Source of the DNA: Bacteroidota bacterium
Lineage (GTDB): Bacteria > Bacteroidota > Ignavibacteria > Ignavibacteriales > Ignavibacteriaceae
Direction of reading: 5' to 3'
Length of the DNA stretch: 5,160 nucleotides
NCBI GenBank assembly: GCA_021778375.1
Contig: JAJYCM010000205.1
Location: 1 to 5,160, forward strand
Part shown: positions 4,948-5,160 of the stretch, one piece after another
How the letters are laid out: each line of letters opens with the position of its first letter
Numbering within the stretch: the first letter of the stretch is position 1
Translations under genes and position numbers: made by a program
Notes under the pieces: model-generated
The model's database searches: none
Told to the model about the DNA's origin: nothing
What the model saw: the letters and a program-made list of their open reading frames with translations, nothing else

Positions 4948-5160
4948 TCATAAATTTAGAATGTTTATAACATCTCTATGTATTCGACCGCCGGTAGCGA
5001 TAATACTTGTTCCAATAAGCGGATCACCGCCCTGGTAATCAGTAATTGTACCACCTGCGCCGTTTATAATCGGGATCAAAGCCATTTTGTCCCACAAATT
5101 CATTATAGGATCGACCATAATATCGGCAAAGCCTGTAGCTACGAGGTAGTAGCCGTAGCA
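4948..5160 (-). CDS. Inositol monophosphatase / HisN-like phosphatase, C-terminal part
   Basis: The last 70 residues of a gene whose start lies beyond the right edge; the stop is TGA at 4948-4950. The family is the Mg2+-dependent, Li+-sensitive sugar-phosphatase superfamily, which removes phosphate from inositol phosphate, histidinol phosphate or similar substrates. Counting from the window edge, GYYLVATGFADIMVDP (3-18) precedes the second family signature NLWDKMALIPIINGAGG (21-37), where Asp24 is the expected metal ligand, then TDYQGGDPL (40-48) and a terminal helix ending INILNL. The GAGG ending and TDYQGG resemble histidinol-phosphatase (HisN) members more than classical inositol phosphatases, but specificity is decided partly by residues outside the window. 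It converges on yceI. Confidence 0.88.
   Translation of the reverse strand, partial: CYGYYLVATGFADIMVDPIMNLWDKMALIPIINGAGGTITDYQGGDPLIGTSIIATGGRIHRDVINILNL

Noticed and set aside
4838..5038. Plus-strand open frame of 66 codons downstream of yceI.
   Set aside because: It covers the tandem repeat and the hairpin, then runs antisense to the phosphatase, whose minus-strand reading frame has clear family motifs.

Overview
The window looks like ordinary chromosomal DNA from an AT-rich, Gram-negative, free-living bacterium. The gene content (cytoplasmic GH13 amylase, 6-phosphogluconolactonase, periplasmic YceI protein, HisN-like phosphatase), the scarcity of strong Shine-Dalgarno sites and the style of the intergenic repeats point to the Bacteroidota/Ignavibacteriota side of the tree, perhaps Ignavibacteria. 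This placement is inferred from sequence style; there is no rRNA or other marker gene.

Layout: positions 1-438 hold no gene I can support. They contain a perfect 14-bp hairpin (86-117) bracketed by an imperfect direct repeat, then two hairpins that could terminate leftward transcription. A 34-residue single-membrane-span microprotein lies on the minus strand at 439-543, with its own GGGAG ribosome binding site, a candidate promoter and a downstream terminator. Next come two minus-strand genes read right to left: 6-phosphogluconolactonase (2320-3045), then an alpha-amylase family glycosidase (735-2267), probably one transcript. A 336-bp divergent intergenic region (3046-3381) carries a candidate promoter for pgl, a repeat-like structured element and a possible promoter for the rightward genes. 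The rightward pair is an unrecognised multi-span membrane protein (3382-4146) and a secreted YceI-family protein (4211-4768). A three-unit 11-bp tandem repeat and a hairpin separate yceI from the convergent 3' end of an inositol-monophosphatase/HisN-type phosphatase (4948-5160, cut by the window edge).

How the genes fit together: the amylase lacks a signal peptide and so probably acts on stored or imported glucan in the cytoplasm. Its upstream partner is the lactonase of the oxidative pentose phosphate pathway, so the pair plausibly links glucan mobilisation to NADPH production. The membrane protein and YceI probably form a separate envelope-directed unit. I see no defence system, CRISPR array, transposase or obvious novel multi-gene system. 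The most interesting items are the microprotein, the structured repeats, and the membrane protein paired with YceI.
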